Of a stretch of DNA of 64,000 nucleotides, positions 12,991 to 25,600 are shown in pieces. Under the pieces are notes generated by a model that saw only the letters and a list, made by a program, of their open reading frames with translations, did no database searches and was not told where the DNA came from. The stretch is from positions 37,978,390 through 38,042,389 of the forward strand of contig NC_030384.2 of assembly GCF_001625215.2 (NCBI RefSeq), in the 5' to 3' direction. Within the stretch, counting starts at the first letter, position 1; every line of letters starts with the position of its first letter. The DNA is from Daucus carota subsp. sativus. Taxonomy: Eukaryota > Streptophyta > Magnoliopsida > Apiales > Apiaceae. The translations under genes and the position numbers were made by a program.

Positions 12991-14062
12991 TTAATTATCT
13001 CATTCTCATGCACTACAAATCCTGGATGGATCTTATGATCTTTATCATAAACTGTTGATTAAATTAGTTAGCTCTAAATATGCCTTCTCCTTTTGCAATG
13101 AAGGAAAGCTATATTTGAGTTCTAGTGTGTGTGTGTGTTTTTCTTCATGTACTGATGTGGTTTACACCAGCTAGTGTGTTTGAACTTGATCTGTGATTTG
13201 GGAAACAATTCCTGTCTTTCCGCAATATATGTTATCTCTCACATTCTAATAGTTTATAAATTATGATATTTGATTAGCCAAGTGAAATATAGAGAATAGC
13301 AGAATTTACTAATTTTAATTTCAGTCCAGAAATAACCAAGTGAGAGGAGAGAATTGTAGTGATCAAGTTTATTTTTTTTGCAAAATAATCCCTGCCAGAG
13401 TTATAAGGCCAAGTTGAGGGATTAGGAACTTCGTTAACACTTGTGATACACAGGTTTAGATCTTTTCACACAGAATCATGAAAATTGGTGATTTTCTAAC
13501 TACGAGGCCAGGTATCAGTTTTAGCCAACAGTTGTCTAGTTTTGTGTAGATAAGTAATCACGCGAAACAAGAACTTGACGACAAATCACAAAAAAAAAAA
13601 ACAAAAAAAACAGCACTATTGCCAGAAAATCTAAACCGAGAGTAGAATAGCACAAGATATTGTATGCAACTGGATTTTGATAAATTATGGATTACTGTGA
13701 ATTATATTTGATTTTGATTTTTTACGGATTCCAGACAGAATTAATATTGCATAATTGATGTAGATTTTTTAGAATTTAAATAAAATGATTGCATTAGTTA
13801 CGGTGAATTCACACAAAAATATAAAATAAAGTAAACAATCTCAAAACATCTAATATATTATCAAGTCTTAAAACATTTATAAGCATCTTAATATTATTGG
13901 ATTTTAAAGAATTTAAAATAATCTCAGTTGAATATCATCAGATTTTTAAGCGTAATTTAAAATCTCGATCGAATACCATCAAAATAATATAAAATCTTAA
14001 TTGAATATTCCAATATTTAGATATATTTTTTAAAATCTGAGATGAGTATAACTGGATTTCTT

Positions 14063-14166
14063 AAAATTTCAATCGCATACATCCCTCGTGTGAAACAATT
14101 GGCTAAAATTTCAATCGAATACATCCTTCGTTTGAAACTATTGACTAAAATTCCAATCGAATATAA
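14063..14166 (+). repeat. 42-bp tandem repeat, about 2.5 copies
   Basis: Units start at 14063, 14105 and 14147. Each begins 'aaaatt(t/c)caatcg(a/c)ata' and carries 'catcc(c/t)tcgt(g/t)tgaaac'. The third unit is partial. The copies differ at only a few positions. Confidence 0.8.
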
Positions 14167-14395
14167 ATGGATTGCCATGAATGCAATCTAAAGTTGTGAT
14201 ACGTGTATAACGGCATCTTCAATAGGATTGGTTATAATTTGTTGCCAAAATTGAACCTATGAGATATTGATGTAAAATTTGTTGAAACTGCAATACATTA
14301 TCCTTCGATAGTAGGACTATATTGGTTGATTGTATTTTAAAAATAGTATATTATTAATATTCTAGATTGATGTAAAATTAATATATTACTTTGAT

Positions 14396-14460
14396 CACTA
14401 CACCATATATAGGTTTTTCTGGCCGAGCTCTTTTTAATCTTTAAGCTAGGACGGGGTTAA
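14396..14460 (+). mobile_element. CACTA-type transposon terminus (relic)
   Basis: 'cactacaccatatataggtt' matches the signature end of plant En/Spm (CACTA) elements. I did not find the matching inverted end or a 3-bp target duplication nearby, so this is probably a solo end or a decayed copy. Confidence 0.35.
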
Positions 14461-16311
14461 CATTTGGTGGAAAAAATTGAATTGTTTGGTGATTATTCAA
14501 AATTGATCGGAAAATATTTAAAATTATTTGTATGATATAAAATTTAAATATCATTAAAAACAATTTTTTGTATTATTTATACATTATCATATAAAATATT
14601 TAATATCAATATAGTATAAATAATATAAATCGATTTTAAAATTTATATATTATCTTTTTCCACTGAATTATAATATTAATTTTCATGAAAACAAATTTAA
14701 ATATTAAATATGTATTGTTTTATGTCGTCGTCATGTTACTTACGGATCATGAACAATGAGCTCAAACTAATTAGGGTTTTTTTGTAAATACCCAAACTTA
14801 GAATTTGTTTTGCAAAAATATTGTAATTTTTTGAAAGTATTTGCAAAGATGCAATCTTTCAAATAAGAATTACAAAAATACCATTTTGCGATAATTTTTT
14901 TCTGAAAATACGGAGTTTGCATTTGCAACCATATATGCAACTGCTAGCAACGACAAATTTAAATTTGCAAAAAAAATGTTGAAAAATATATTTAAATATA
15001 TAATAAGTTGCAACTGGCTGTAAACGTCGAAAAATGGGTGTCGTTCAGGCAGTACTAATATCACAAAGGTAACCAAAAAATCAATTAAATGCAATTCAAA
15101 AAATCAACTAAAATCGAATAACAATTCATCTCTCTTCTTGATCTCTCCCTACCAACTCTATATCCTCTTTTCCTCTTACTACACACAAGATATTTAAATT
15201 ATGAGGATCGTTAAATCTTAAGTTGTTTGCATGAATATGTAATTTTGTGTGTGTGGTGATTGAGTTGGTTTTGAGGGTGATTGAGACGGTGGTGAGATTG
15301 TGTCGTAGTTGAAACGAAGAGTTATAGATGGATGCCAGAGCACTATTGTGGAGAGGAAGAAAGATGATTGGGTGAGAAGAAAAGGGACAACGACTTCGAG
15401 TGGTGATGATGGTGGTAGCAGTGATTGGTGGAACGAAGTAGGGTGGTGGCACGAAAGTGGCGATGGATGGTAATCGGATGATGAAGGAGTGATATGATGG
15501 TGGTGTTGTATACTCTGGGAGACAAGAAAAAGAAAGAAAATACAAAACAGTACAGAGCAAGTCATAAAAATGAAATAAAATAACCGAAAAAGTGCAATGA
15601 AATCTCGAGGACCGTAAATTTGCAAAATATTTGTTTGAAAAAGTATTTCTAGTGACTAGTCTAACATTAAAATTTTGGGTCAAATTAAATTCATGACACG
15701 GGTCTGTTAAATTTTTATTCTTATCCGATATTTGAAATCTAATTATCGCCTTTGTCCGTGTACATACAAATAAAATCAAATTTAGAAATATTTTGATATT
15801 AAATTTTTGGATCGAGTTAAATTCACGACACGTGTCTGATAAATATTAATTTTATATAATTTTGTCAGCTATCCCTATGTATATCTAAACAAAATTTAGC
15901 TCAGCAAAACCTCTTCTAAAAGAAAGGAAACTTATCCTTTTTTTTTTTAAATTTTGTAATGGTTACAATATACACCTACTAGTATTTATATTTTCTCACG
16001 ATAATCGCTAAATATTTTAAAGTTCCGTTCGCCGCAGCAAATTAAATAGTGTTGTTTAATCGCAATACTTAACAACATATACACACATGATTTATACGGA
16101 TTGAGGAGCCGGAAGCCAAGCCTTTCTCTCTTCTCTCTCTCGACCGCGTGAAAGAGATATATACACATACATATAGCCTATACATACATACATATATACA
16201 GCCTTTACATACAGAGCTGTAACCCTAAATTCGCGGCTCTGTTATTGAACAAATTCGTGTTCAATTCGTTAATGTCCGCTTGATTCATCTCCTTGTCGAG
16301 CTATTTGCCTG

Positions 16312-16507
16312 GTAATCTTCGTTGCTTTCGTTCAATTTTTGCATTTTTATTAATTTTTTTGTTAATTCATCGGAAATTAGTGAATGAGATATATGATCGT
16401 GATATATGCCACCATTGTTTGTGTATGCGCGTTTATGTATGTATTTGTGTGTGCATATATGCACCTGTTGTTCTATTGTTTAGACTTTGATTTTGTTTTT
16501 TTTGTAG
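16312..16507 (+). other. Intron in the 5' leader of the SDG8 gene
   Basis: A donor 'ctg|gtaatc' and a T-rich acceptor 'tttttttgtag|gtg' bracket 196 bases upstream of the SDG8 start codon. A GC-richer leader exon precedes it at about 16200-16311. Leader introns are frequent in plant chromatin genes. No ATG with a long frame lies in the leader exon. Confidence 0.55.
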
Positions 16508-16670
16508 GTGATTAGGGCTAGTGTTGTGGCAGTTGTGTTGATTTTAGGTGTTTGTGTGTTTTATGGTGTTTAGTCGATTATTTGGTTGCAGTTCTAGGGA
16601 ATTACAGGGTTTTGATGTTTTGAGTTTGTGGATTACGGAGACTCGGAGAGCAGGGCAGTAGAGGGTAGAT

Positions 16671-19600
16671 ATGGTGGATGAGATGGGTTCGGTTGCGGAG
16701 AATGTGAGTGGATTGGGGGAAAGAGGTTCGATGCAATCATGTGAACCGTCTAGTGCAGTTAAGCCTGACTCTCCTGGAACTGTGGTGGTTTCACTAAATG
16801 CTAATGAAAATGCGGGTGAATTTGGTAGTGTCTGGTCGAAGAAGAAGTCATCTAGACGAAAAAAGGTTGAGAAAGATGTCGATGGTAGTGGATTAGTGAT
16901 AAAAACGGGTACCAGTGGAAGGCCTTCCCGGAGATGCAAGAAGATGTCCAATGAAAAAGCTCCCCTGGATTTGAGTTGTGTCTTGTTTGCTGGAAGAAGA
17001 AGAAGAAGTTTAAATAAACCCCGATTATCTGGTTGGGGTTCGCTGGCAGCTATTCAACATTTTTTAAAGCAGAGTGCAGATGCTGACCTGAATCAAAATG
17101 AGCCTAAAAACTCAAGAACAGCTGGGGTTAGTGAGGAAGATGCTAAGAGAAAGAGTGACCAGTCACGTGCAGGTTCACTCAGCTCGAAGAAAGAAATTCC
17201 TACTTCAACTAGTCGCATCCGCCTGAAAGTCACATTTGGTGGTAGCTTCTCATCAAAAACCATGCCTGCTGTTGTGGATGATCATAGAAGTTCTTGTCAT
17301 TCCCTGATTCTTAGTGCTTCCGATGTTCATGATGATCTTGCTACACAGAAACAGGTTGAAGTACTAGAAACAGTAGATAGCAGGTGCTTAGATCCAGGAA
17401 CTTCACCTGATTCAGAAGTTATTAACGTGATTCCAGACAGCCAAACAAGTGAGAAAATTGCCGAGGATGATAATTTGAACAAGGAAATTTGTGTTGTTTC
17501 TGGAGAGGTCTCAAGTTCAACTCTACCAGTGGCAAGTACTAGTAAAGGAAAAAAGAAGAATATATGCTGCCAAGATATTAATTGCAGTATAGAGGATAAA
17601 CCTTCAAGCCCGGAAATCATAGACAGTACTCAAGTAGCTGAGCAACAGAGGCACTCAGAGAGAACAACAGATAATGCTATGTTAAGTGAAGCTTATATGT
17701 CAACTACAACTGGAAAAATACCTGCTAAAACTATTAGTAGTGGCCAATGCTTTATGGAACCACCCTTGCTATCATCAGAAATGCCTGACTTTGGAGATTC
17801 GGCCAAAGAAGGTAAAGCTTTTTTGGCTGGAGGTTTATGTTCGCCTTTGAGGTTTCAACATGAGGATTCGAAGAAGTGTGTTCCTTCCACTAAACTTAGG
17901 GATCATAAAAATACTAAAAGCTCCGGATCTCCCAAAGGCAGTTTAGAATGCTCTCAAATGATGCCCCCAGAAGCAGATTCAGATGAACAGAATGGAGACC
18001 TCTGCAACCTTAAAGCCAAAGTAAAATCTAATCATGCTCAGGCTGTTTGTAAGAAAGAGAATTATACAGAAGCAGGTACTTGGAGCGTAACGAATTAAAT
18101 ACATAAATATCTTTATTTCAGCTCCATGCAAATTAAGTTATGGATCTTTCTCCTTATATTATCTGCATTTAATACAGGCAATTTTTCTGTTTGACATTCT
18201 GTTCTTTAATGAGGACTAAAATCTCTAACAGGATCACAAGTTAAATAACCGCTGAAGTAAAATTTCGTTAATACACATATATTTTTATTGCTTCTAATCT
18301 CCTGCACACTATACTTTATGGCAGGGCAGGGTGAAATTCACATTATTTTTACATATGAATTTCTAGCAAGCTTATGAGTTCGTAACTTGCTCTGTTATGT
18401 GAAATAAATTGATAACTTGCTCTATGTGAATGTGATTTTAAATAAATTGGTGTTGTAGGAGGTCACTCATTCATTGATCCTGGAGGGTCCAAAACTAGAT
18501 GCAGCATAACCCCAGATGTAACTTGCATAAAATTGAAGGGGGCACAAGATGAATATGTACCTCCACGAAATGCTTGGGTGAGTTGTGACAATTGCTATAA
18601 ATGGAGGCGTATACCAGCCACGCTTGCAGATTCCATCGAAGACAGAAAAAGCAGTTGGTAATTTATATTACTCATCTCCTTCATATAATGTGAATAAACT
18701 AATGGAAAGGTCATATTGTTAGAGCAACTCCAATGCAATGCTATACTTGGTTCTATTGCTATATTATAGCATCAAAAGTAAAAAAACTCAACTCCAAAGA
18801 GGTGCTATATTTGGATGCATCCATGCATAGATGCATCCTTGGTTCTATATTTGAAACCAAGGATGGATCTATCCATGTTGCCACATCCTTGGTTCTATAT
18901 TTTATTTATAGAAGTTAGGTAAAAGTTAATGAGTTGGTTAAATTTGAAACTAGTTAGCATTGAATGAGTTGGTTTATAGAACTTAGCATTGGAGTGCAAG
19001 TTTTATTTTAGCACCAAAAAACATTTTTTGGTGCTATATTATAGCAATAGCAATAGATATATAGCATCTAGCGTTGGACTTGCTCTTACTGTCTTATCTT
19101 TTTTTTTTTCCTGATATAAACTTAAGTGAAGACAAAGAAGTCATATGCATCATGATCAAATAGTAGATTAGTTGCTAGATAAATATTTTAAAATGAGATA
19201 CTCATGTCTACGTGTTTGAGGGTTGTAAATTGTACATGTCTTTACATATAGAATATTATTAATGCATCACACAACTTGAAAAGTAGGATTTACGAAATAA
19301 AACGTAGAGTTTTGTTGAAGATAGGTGCATTGTAAGGTCTACATGTAAACGGCCTTGCATGGATTCTCTGATTTGTTAACTACTTTTTGCTTTTGTGCTT
19401 TTCATCTTGAAATCTTGGATCTTATTTTGGTGTGATTACTTTTTCTGAATTTGGTATGAACTATTAAAGTTGTCTTCTTGAAGATCTTGAATAATTATGT
19501 ATTATTATGCGTTTTGTTTCTAACTTTTTTAGCCTCCTTTAGTTTGAGAAAATTAACATTAACTCTGTAAAGTATGATCTCCACATGCAATACCTTATAT

Positions 19601-22600
19601 TTAAGATTCTTTGTTATGCAATATTGAAAACGTATTTGGATAATTTGCTGAATATGTTCACAGCCTTTATGGGGTAGAGATATTGAATTTTGTGGCTTTT
19701 GTTCTCAGGTGCCTTGACTTCTAGATTTTGATGCAAAACCTCTAAAAGAGTTATAATGTTGAACTTGTTTTGAACTTTGGATTAGAGTTTGGTTTGATGG
19801 AAACCTCTGAAAGTACTTTAATCTGGAATTGCTGTTAAGTTTAGATCAGATTGAATAAACAAATATGTATATAAAATTAAATTCCCCTATATTTTATAGA
19901 AATAATAGAAGTTATAAGTGCAGTCCGAGATGGGCAAGCACACGTGTTTAAGTTTAGGAGCCAGAGATCTTCTTGATTCGAGTATAAATTTTATTAGCTT
20001 CCCAAATTTGAAAACCTCTAGTAGAAGTTCAAATTCTTTTGTTTCATACACATCCTGTAGTTGTTCCCAATTTTGCATCGCTGAAGTAAAGATTTATTAT
20101 ATAATGATTCGGGTTCTGGTAAATTGAACCTTTCAATTTAGATCCAATCCAAAAATAAATATGAATGAGTTTCTTTTGATTACTTGTGACATTGGTTTTT
20201 AAAAAATATTTTTTTCTTTACTTTTTTTTTTTAAATTTGGTTACGTAAATTTTTCCATTAAATTCTAATATTTTGCGACATGAGAGTTCCATTTATGGAT
20301 AAATGATCAAAAGGAGGAAAGATTTCTATTCATATTATGTATGAATGACCAAATATACCCAATTTGGAAAGAAAGAAACTAAGAGGAGTTATGCGATTAT
20401 TTGTTGTTCTTTCACCACCTAAATTTAGCACGAAACAGATTTTTGGAGCCATCTTGCTAGATTGGAAATTGTCTATGGATGATTGAATTATGCCCTAGAA
20501 TTATGTCCTATAGCCTTGGGATTTGAGGTTATCACCCCCATAAGATCAATGATTGAAGTGAACACCTTTATAATGAATTGCCATCTTATCATTTCCTATA
20601 ATCTCTTTTCTTAATACAAATAACATAGTCTTATTGTGCTAATGTCTATAATAGCAAAAAACTTTCCTATAGTCTCTCTTCTGAATACAAATAATAGTCT
20701 TCAAGGTTGTACTAATGTCTAAGAATTGGAAAAGAACTTGGTACATGGGTTGTTAAATCTGGGGCTACTTGAATCCAAAGGTTGCAGAACTATCTTCTTA
20801 ACAATTGCATAGGGTTACCAATACCTTACTCTTGCATATCAGGATCATGGACGTTGTAATTGAATATGAGGATAAAGCACAGAAACAAAATTTGAAGTTG
20901 AAATACCAGGACCTTGTCCTTGCATGTGTTTATAAGATGGACCACAACAAATTGGTGACTGATAAGGACTTGCTCTTTATTTTTGAAAGGTTAACTAGTA
21001 AGGTTGTTAATATTGGGTTGGGACTATACTAAAACTTGATCAACTTACAAATTGGTGCTTTTAGGAGAATGAATGAGAAATTTAATGGCAGAATTCATCT
21101 CTAGGATCTTTAGACAATACCCATCCATATGGTAAAGTTTAGTGCCATCTGCTAAATTTCTTGGGGTGGCAAATATTAGGTGGAAACGATTATTTTCACT
21201 TCAAGATATTATCAAGAGACAAAATTATGGCAACTTCCATCATGTCTACATGTTTTTGATGTGTATACGCTAGTCATATTGGGTCGACATGTCTCGTGAG
21301 CTTCATTTTAGAAGTGAAATGCCTCGTTTCTAATGCCTAGAGAATTCTAAAATTTGTTGGCTTTTTACTATTAAGATAAGTAGTTAGAAGGAAGTAATTT
21401 TTCCTGTAATGTGGGATATTTTGGAACTGTGGAATGGGACAATTAATTTTTAACATGATGAAACAATGAAGCTGACTGTTGTGGGACTGCTCATAAATTC
21501 TGGTGGTAATAATAATGGATCACATATTAGCTACTTGCACCTCTGTCTCTAGCTTGACTTAAAGTGATCTTATGTTACATATGGTAGGATCTGTGAGGAC
21601 AATGTGGATAAAGACTTTGCTGACTGCTCAATTCCTCAAGAGAAATCAAATGCAGAAATCAATGCGGAGTTGGATATATCGGATGCATCATGTGAAGAAG
21701 ATGCTGGTGCTTCCCTTCACATGATCGATAGACTGGAGAAAAAGAAAGCAACAGGTAGCTTATACTAAACATAGCATGGCAGCTATATTGCTTCTTTACT
21801 TTTTCACCAGGATTGGTGTCAAGTTTTTCCAGAATTTAGAAAATTTTATTTTCTGCAGTTTCTAAGCAGTCCTCTTGGAAGCTAATCAGATCGAACCATT
21901 TTCTGCATCGTACCCGTAAAACTCAAGCTATCGATGAGGTGAACTTGCTTTTCTTGTTTACTGTTTTAATTGTGAATTTGATCTCTTATAGATTTACTCT
22001 CTGTTATATATTGTATTGAGTGGCTTAGGAATGATGATATTATATTTATCTATAATATCTGTGTCGCTGTACATCTTTATATGTGGCTACTTGAAATGGG
22101 AATGTTTGTATCTAGGTTTCACATTCAACTCATGTATGATGCAATATACAGTATTGTTGATATACAGATTATATATGTAGTGAAATCTGTCCAGAAGGTT
22201 TATTGAACATTTACTTTGCTCATGGGCCAACATATTTTGTCAGATAGAGCATATTAAGAAACAACGATGGGCTATGTTTAATTTGGAGAAAACTATTATA
22301 GTCGGTGAAAAATATTTCTCCCTTTCACTTCCACAATATTGAACATGTTTTGTCATTAAAAGCAGTTTGACTTGCTCTTTTTTCCCCAAGTTTAAGTCCG
22401 TAATTGATGATAATCAGTAGATTATTCATACTTTAAGTATTTCTTATATTTTACAATGCTACTATTGCACATGATTTTATTTTTTTGCTAAATGCACATA
22501 ATTATATATTGTTAATTATTCCATTTTTTATATTAGTATCTTTTCCAGAAATCATGGAAGCGATAGCGAAACATTGATATACTTGTTCCCTTTATTTCAT

Positions 22601-25600
22601 AAAGTGAATTTTTCCTATTCTCATTTCCAACTCATGAAATAACTAAAAAAAGAATCCACATTGCTCTAATTGATTCTGGACTATTGTGATGTTGCATGGA
22701 AATGAAGTGTATATATGTCCTAGTAATTATGTAATGGATTGATGTCTTCTCATTGCATTCTGGAGAGGGTTATAAGGGTATCTCACACATTACACCCCAA
22801 GAAAGTATATGTTGCTTTAAATGAAGGAATAAAGGAGTACATAAATATGCATGGTATCTTGATTATCTTCTTTGTATTAATCCACATGTGTATAGATGTA
22901 ATAGCTGCTATTTATCAATTATCATCAAGTTTGTGTTTTATCTTTGGCTAAATATCTGGTTTTAGACAATGAATTCTTACTGTCTAGGATACCATCATTT
23001 CAGATAATGGTTTGTCACTGCAAAGCACCTCTAGGTGGCCGAATGGGCTGTGGGAATGGATGCCTGAATCGGATGCTTAACATTGAATGTGTAAAAGGAA
23101 CATGTCCATGTGGACAACTTTGTTCAAACAATCAGGTATTCTTTATACGAAATTTATGTTATCTTGTGCGTTATTTGACATAAGTCAGATGTGACTCCTG
23201 GTGCGATTTGCAGTTCCAAAAAAGGAATTATGCAAAACTGAAGTGCTTTCGGTGCGGAAAGAAAGGCCACGGGCTTCAGTTACTAGAAGATGTTCGTGAG
23301 GGGCAATTTCTTATTGAATATGTGGGGGAGGTATATTGCACTCACTAAGATATTGATGTCTGGTTTGAATATTTTGACGAATAAATTAAATACCAGGGAT
23401 GACTTATTACTTCTAAGGTTGCATATTAGAGTATGAAGGATACCAGAATATTACATATTTGGTTTATTTTCCTTGCTCCGAGACAGCATGGGAGGTTTTC
23501 TCCTTATTCATGTTAATACTGAAAAGACGTAAAGTTGAAGCTTGTCATTCAGTTAGATCTAACAATTTTACTCTTGTCTAAATTGTTTAAAGATAAACAC
23601 TTGTCTAATCCCAATTCTGGTACTGGTCTAATTTTGATTTGTTTCTCTTCTATTAAAATCAAATACATACTGCTTATTTAATGTTCCATTTGTGGAAAAT
23701 ACTGGTTTATAGGTGCTTGATATGCATGCCTATGAGGATCGGCAAAAGGAGTATGCTCTGAAGGGGCATAGGCATTTTTATTTCATGACGCTAAATGGCA
23801 GTGAGGTGCGGTTATCAGAAATTTTGTAGTTGCTGATATAACAAATATCTGAAATTATTGCTCTCAGCTTATTACTAGTTTAAATGTATTGTTTTCTAGT
23901 AGCATAGGCATCATAAATGATAAACTACCAGAGTATGAATTTGACATCAAACTGCACTATTTTGGTATTTAAGTACACAGCTTTCGTGTGAGTGAGGTGT
24001 ACTGAGGATTGTTAGGACATTGATTTGTCTCATGATGTAAGTCCATTGTCATAAAACCATTAAATGTTCGTCACCCAACTTTATCGACTCCAGTCAAATT
24101 TCTGTCTTTTTCAGGTAATAGACGCTTGTTCCAAAGGGAATTTGGGTCGCTTTATAAACCACAGCTGTGAACCAAATTGCCGTACAGAAAAGGTGAATAT
24201 ACTTGTTTGAATATGATCTTTGTATTTAACTTGTTGGGAAGTCAAAAAATGAGTTTCTGCAGAAATAAAAAAAAGTCTGTAGTTAACTGGTTTATCATAG
24301 TTTTTCACTCACCTTTCTTTCTTTACATTAAGTTCTATCTTGGTGTAAGAGGAAGGAGAAGTTGTAATTCAAATAACTTTTGACTTTTATAATGACGAAA
24401 GGCTCTATTAAATCACAGCCTGTGACTGTCATCAAAGTTCTAAAATGTCGACAGTTTGTTATTTTATCAAATCAAGCCCAAGAGATGCATATGTATGATC
24501 TTATGTCAGTATGAAATATAATAATCTTATTATATATTGAATACTGTTTTATGTGCTGAACTGGTGCAGTGGATGGTGAATGGGGAAGTTTGTATTGGAA
24601 TCTTTGCATTAAGAGATATTAAGAAGGTAAATTTCCTTTGCACGCCTCACTTGCAGGCTTATGATTTGATCTTTTCTAAATATATTTACTATTCCACTTT
24701 TTTAAGGTACTTCAGATTTCTTTGTTTATTGTATAAAGTTGTTGATAACTGCAGACATACATTTCATGGTCTATATACTTTCTTTGCACCCTTAGTCGTT
24801 TCAGACATACATTTCGTGGTTTATATGCGTTCTGTATCCTTAGTCATTTCTCATCTATATATAGTTCTCGTCTATATATAATTCTCGATGATGACCAGAT
24901 TCTTTTTTTATTGGGTTTTCGAAAAGATGTACTTTACATGTTAATCAAGTGCATGTATTCTATTCCTAACGGTTTAGGAAGCTGTTTTGTTTTGGAGTTG
25001 GGGTATGTAGAAATAGGTGGTGCATCTAAATACTAGATCATTACACATCACTTTGTTGCTTTTTTGGTAACCCCAGTCTGTTATAAAGTACCTGTACAAA
25101 GTTTGTGTTATTTCCCATCCTTTTTTCTACAATGGCCATGAAGCCATGGATGGGATAACACAAGTTAATTGGTTGTTGAAAAAAGAATATATACTTTTCT
25201 ACACGCACCAATATTTTTGAATAGAGAATGAATATATACAGAATTTGATTTATGTTGGTGAAATGTCCAAGAACAAAAATATGGTGAAAACTTGTGAATG
25301 ATAAGATTAGAGGGGGATCCAGGTAATGGAGGAGTACAAACTTAACTTAGTCTTATTACCCTAATAAATGCTGAACTACTATGTGTGCATCTTTTTTCTT
25401 ATGGACATCTTAATTATGTTGATAGAAGTAGTCTTCTGGTTAAAAGATAAAGATCAAGAAAGAGTTCACTTCATTGTTTCTATATTTGAAAATTGATACT
25501 TAAATATTACGACCAATTTTTATTAGCAAACACAGGCCTAGTAATTTTGAAGTGTGCTGTGCAAACAAAGTTTGGAGAGTTTGTTGTTAATGTTTGGATA

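Larger units (their letters stand above)
12991..16150. other. Intergenic region between PI paralogue B and SDG8
   Basis: 3.2 kb with no supported gene. It contains short tandem repeats at 14063-14166, a CACTA-type terminus at 14396, and a duplicated phrase at 15664-15711 and 15797-15843. The stretch at 13650-14200 repeats the theme 'aaatttcaatcgaatac' and looks like a decayed mobile element. An open frame on the minus strand at 15126-15779 is His/Pro/Ser-rich low-complexity sequence without a motif, and I do not call it a gene. The last part before 16300 should hold the SDG8 promoter. Confidence 0.55.

Noticed and set aside
15126..15779. Minus-strand open frame of 217 codons upstream of SDG8
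   Set aside because: It is His/Pro/Ser/Thr-rich, reads the complement of GGT/GAT repeats, has no motif and is overlapped by equally long frames in other phases.
20805..21032. Short charged frame in SDG8 intron 2
   Set aside because: It has no recognisable motif and no splice context into SDG8. It could be a relic of an inserted gene fragment, but evidence is insufficient.
22739..23003. Extending SDG8 exon 5 upstream to the acceptor at 22987
   Set aside because: Using 'tgtctag|gatacc' breaks the reading frame; the acceptor 'tttcag' ending at 23003 gives the exact 44-codon AWS exon in phase.
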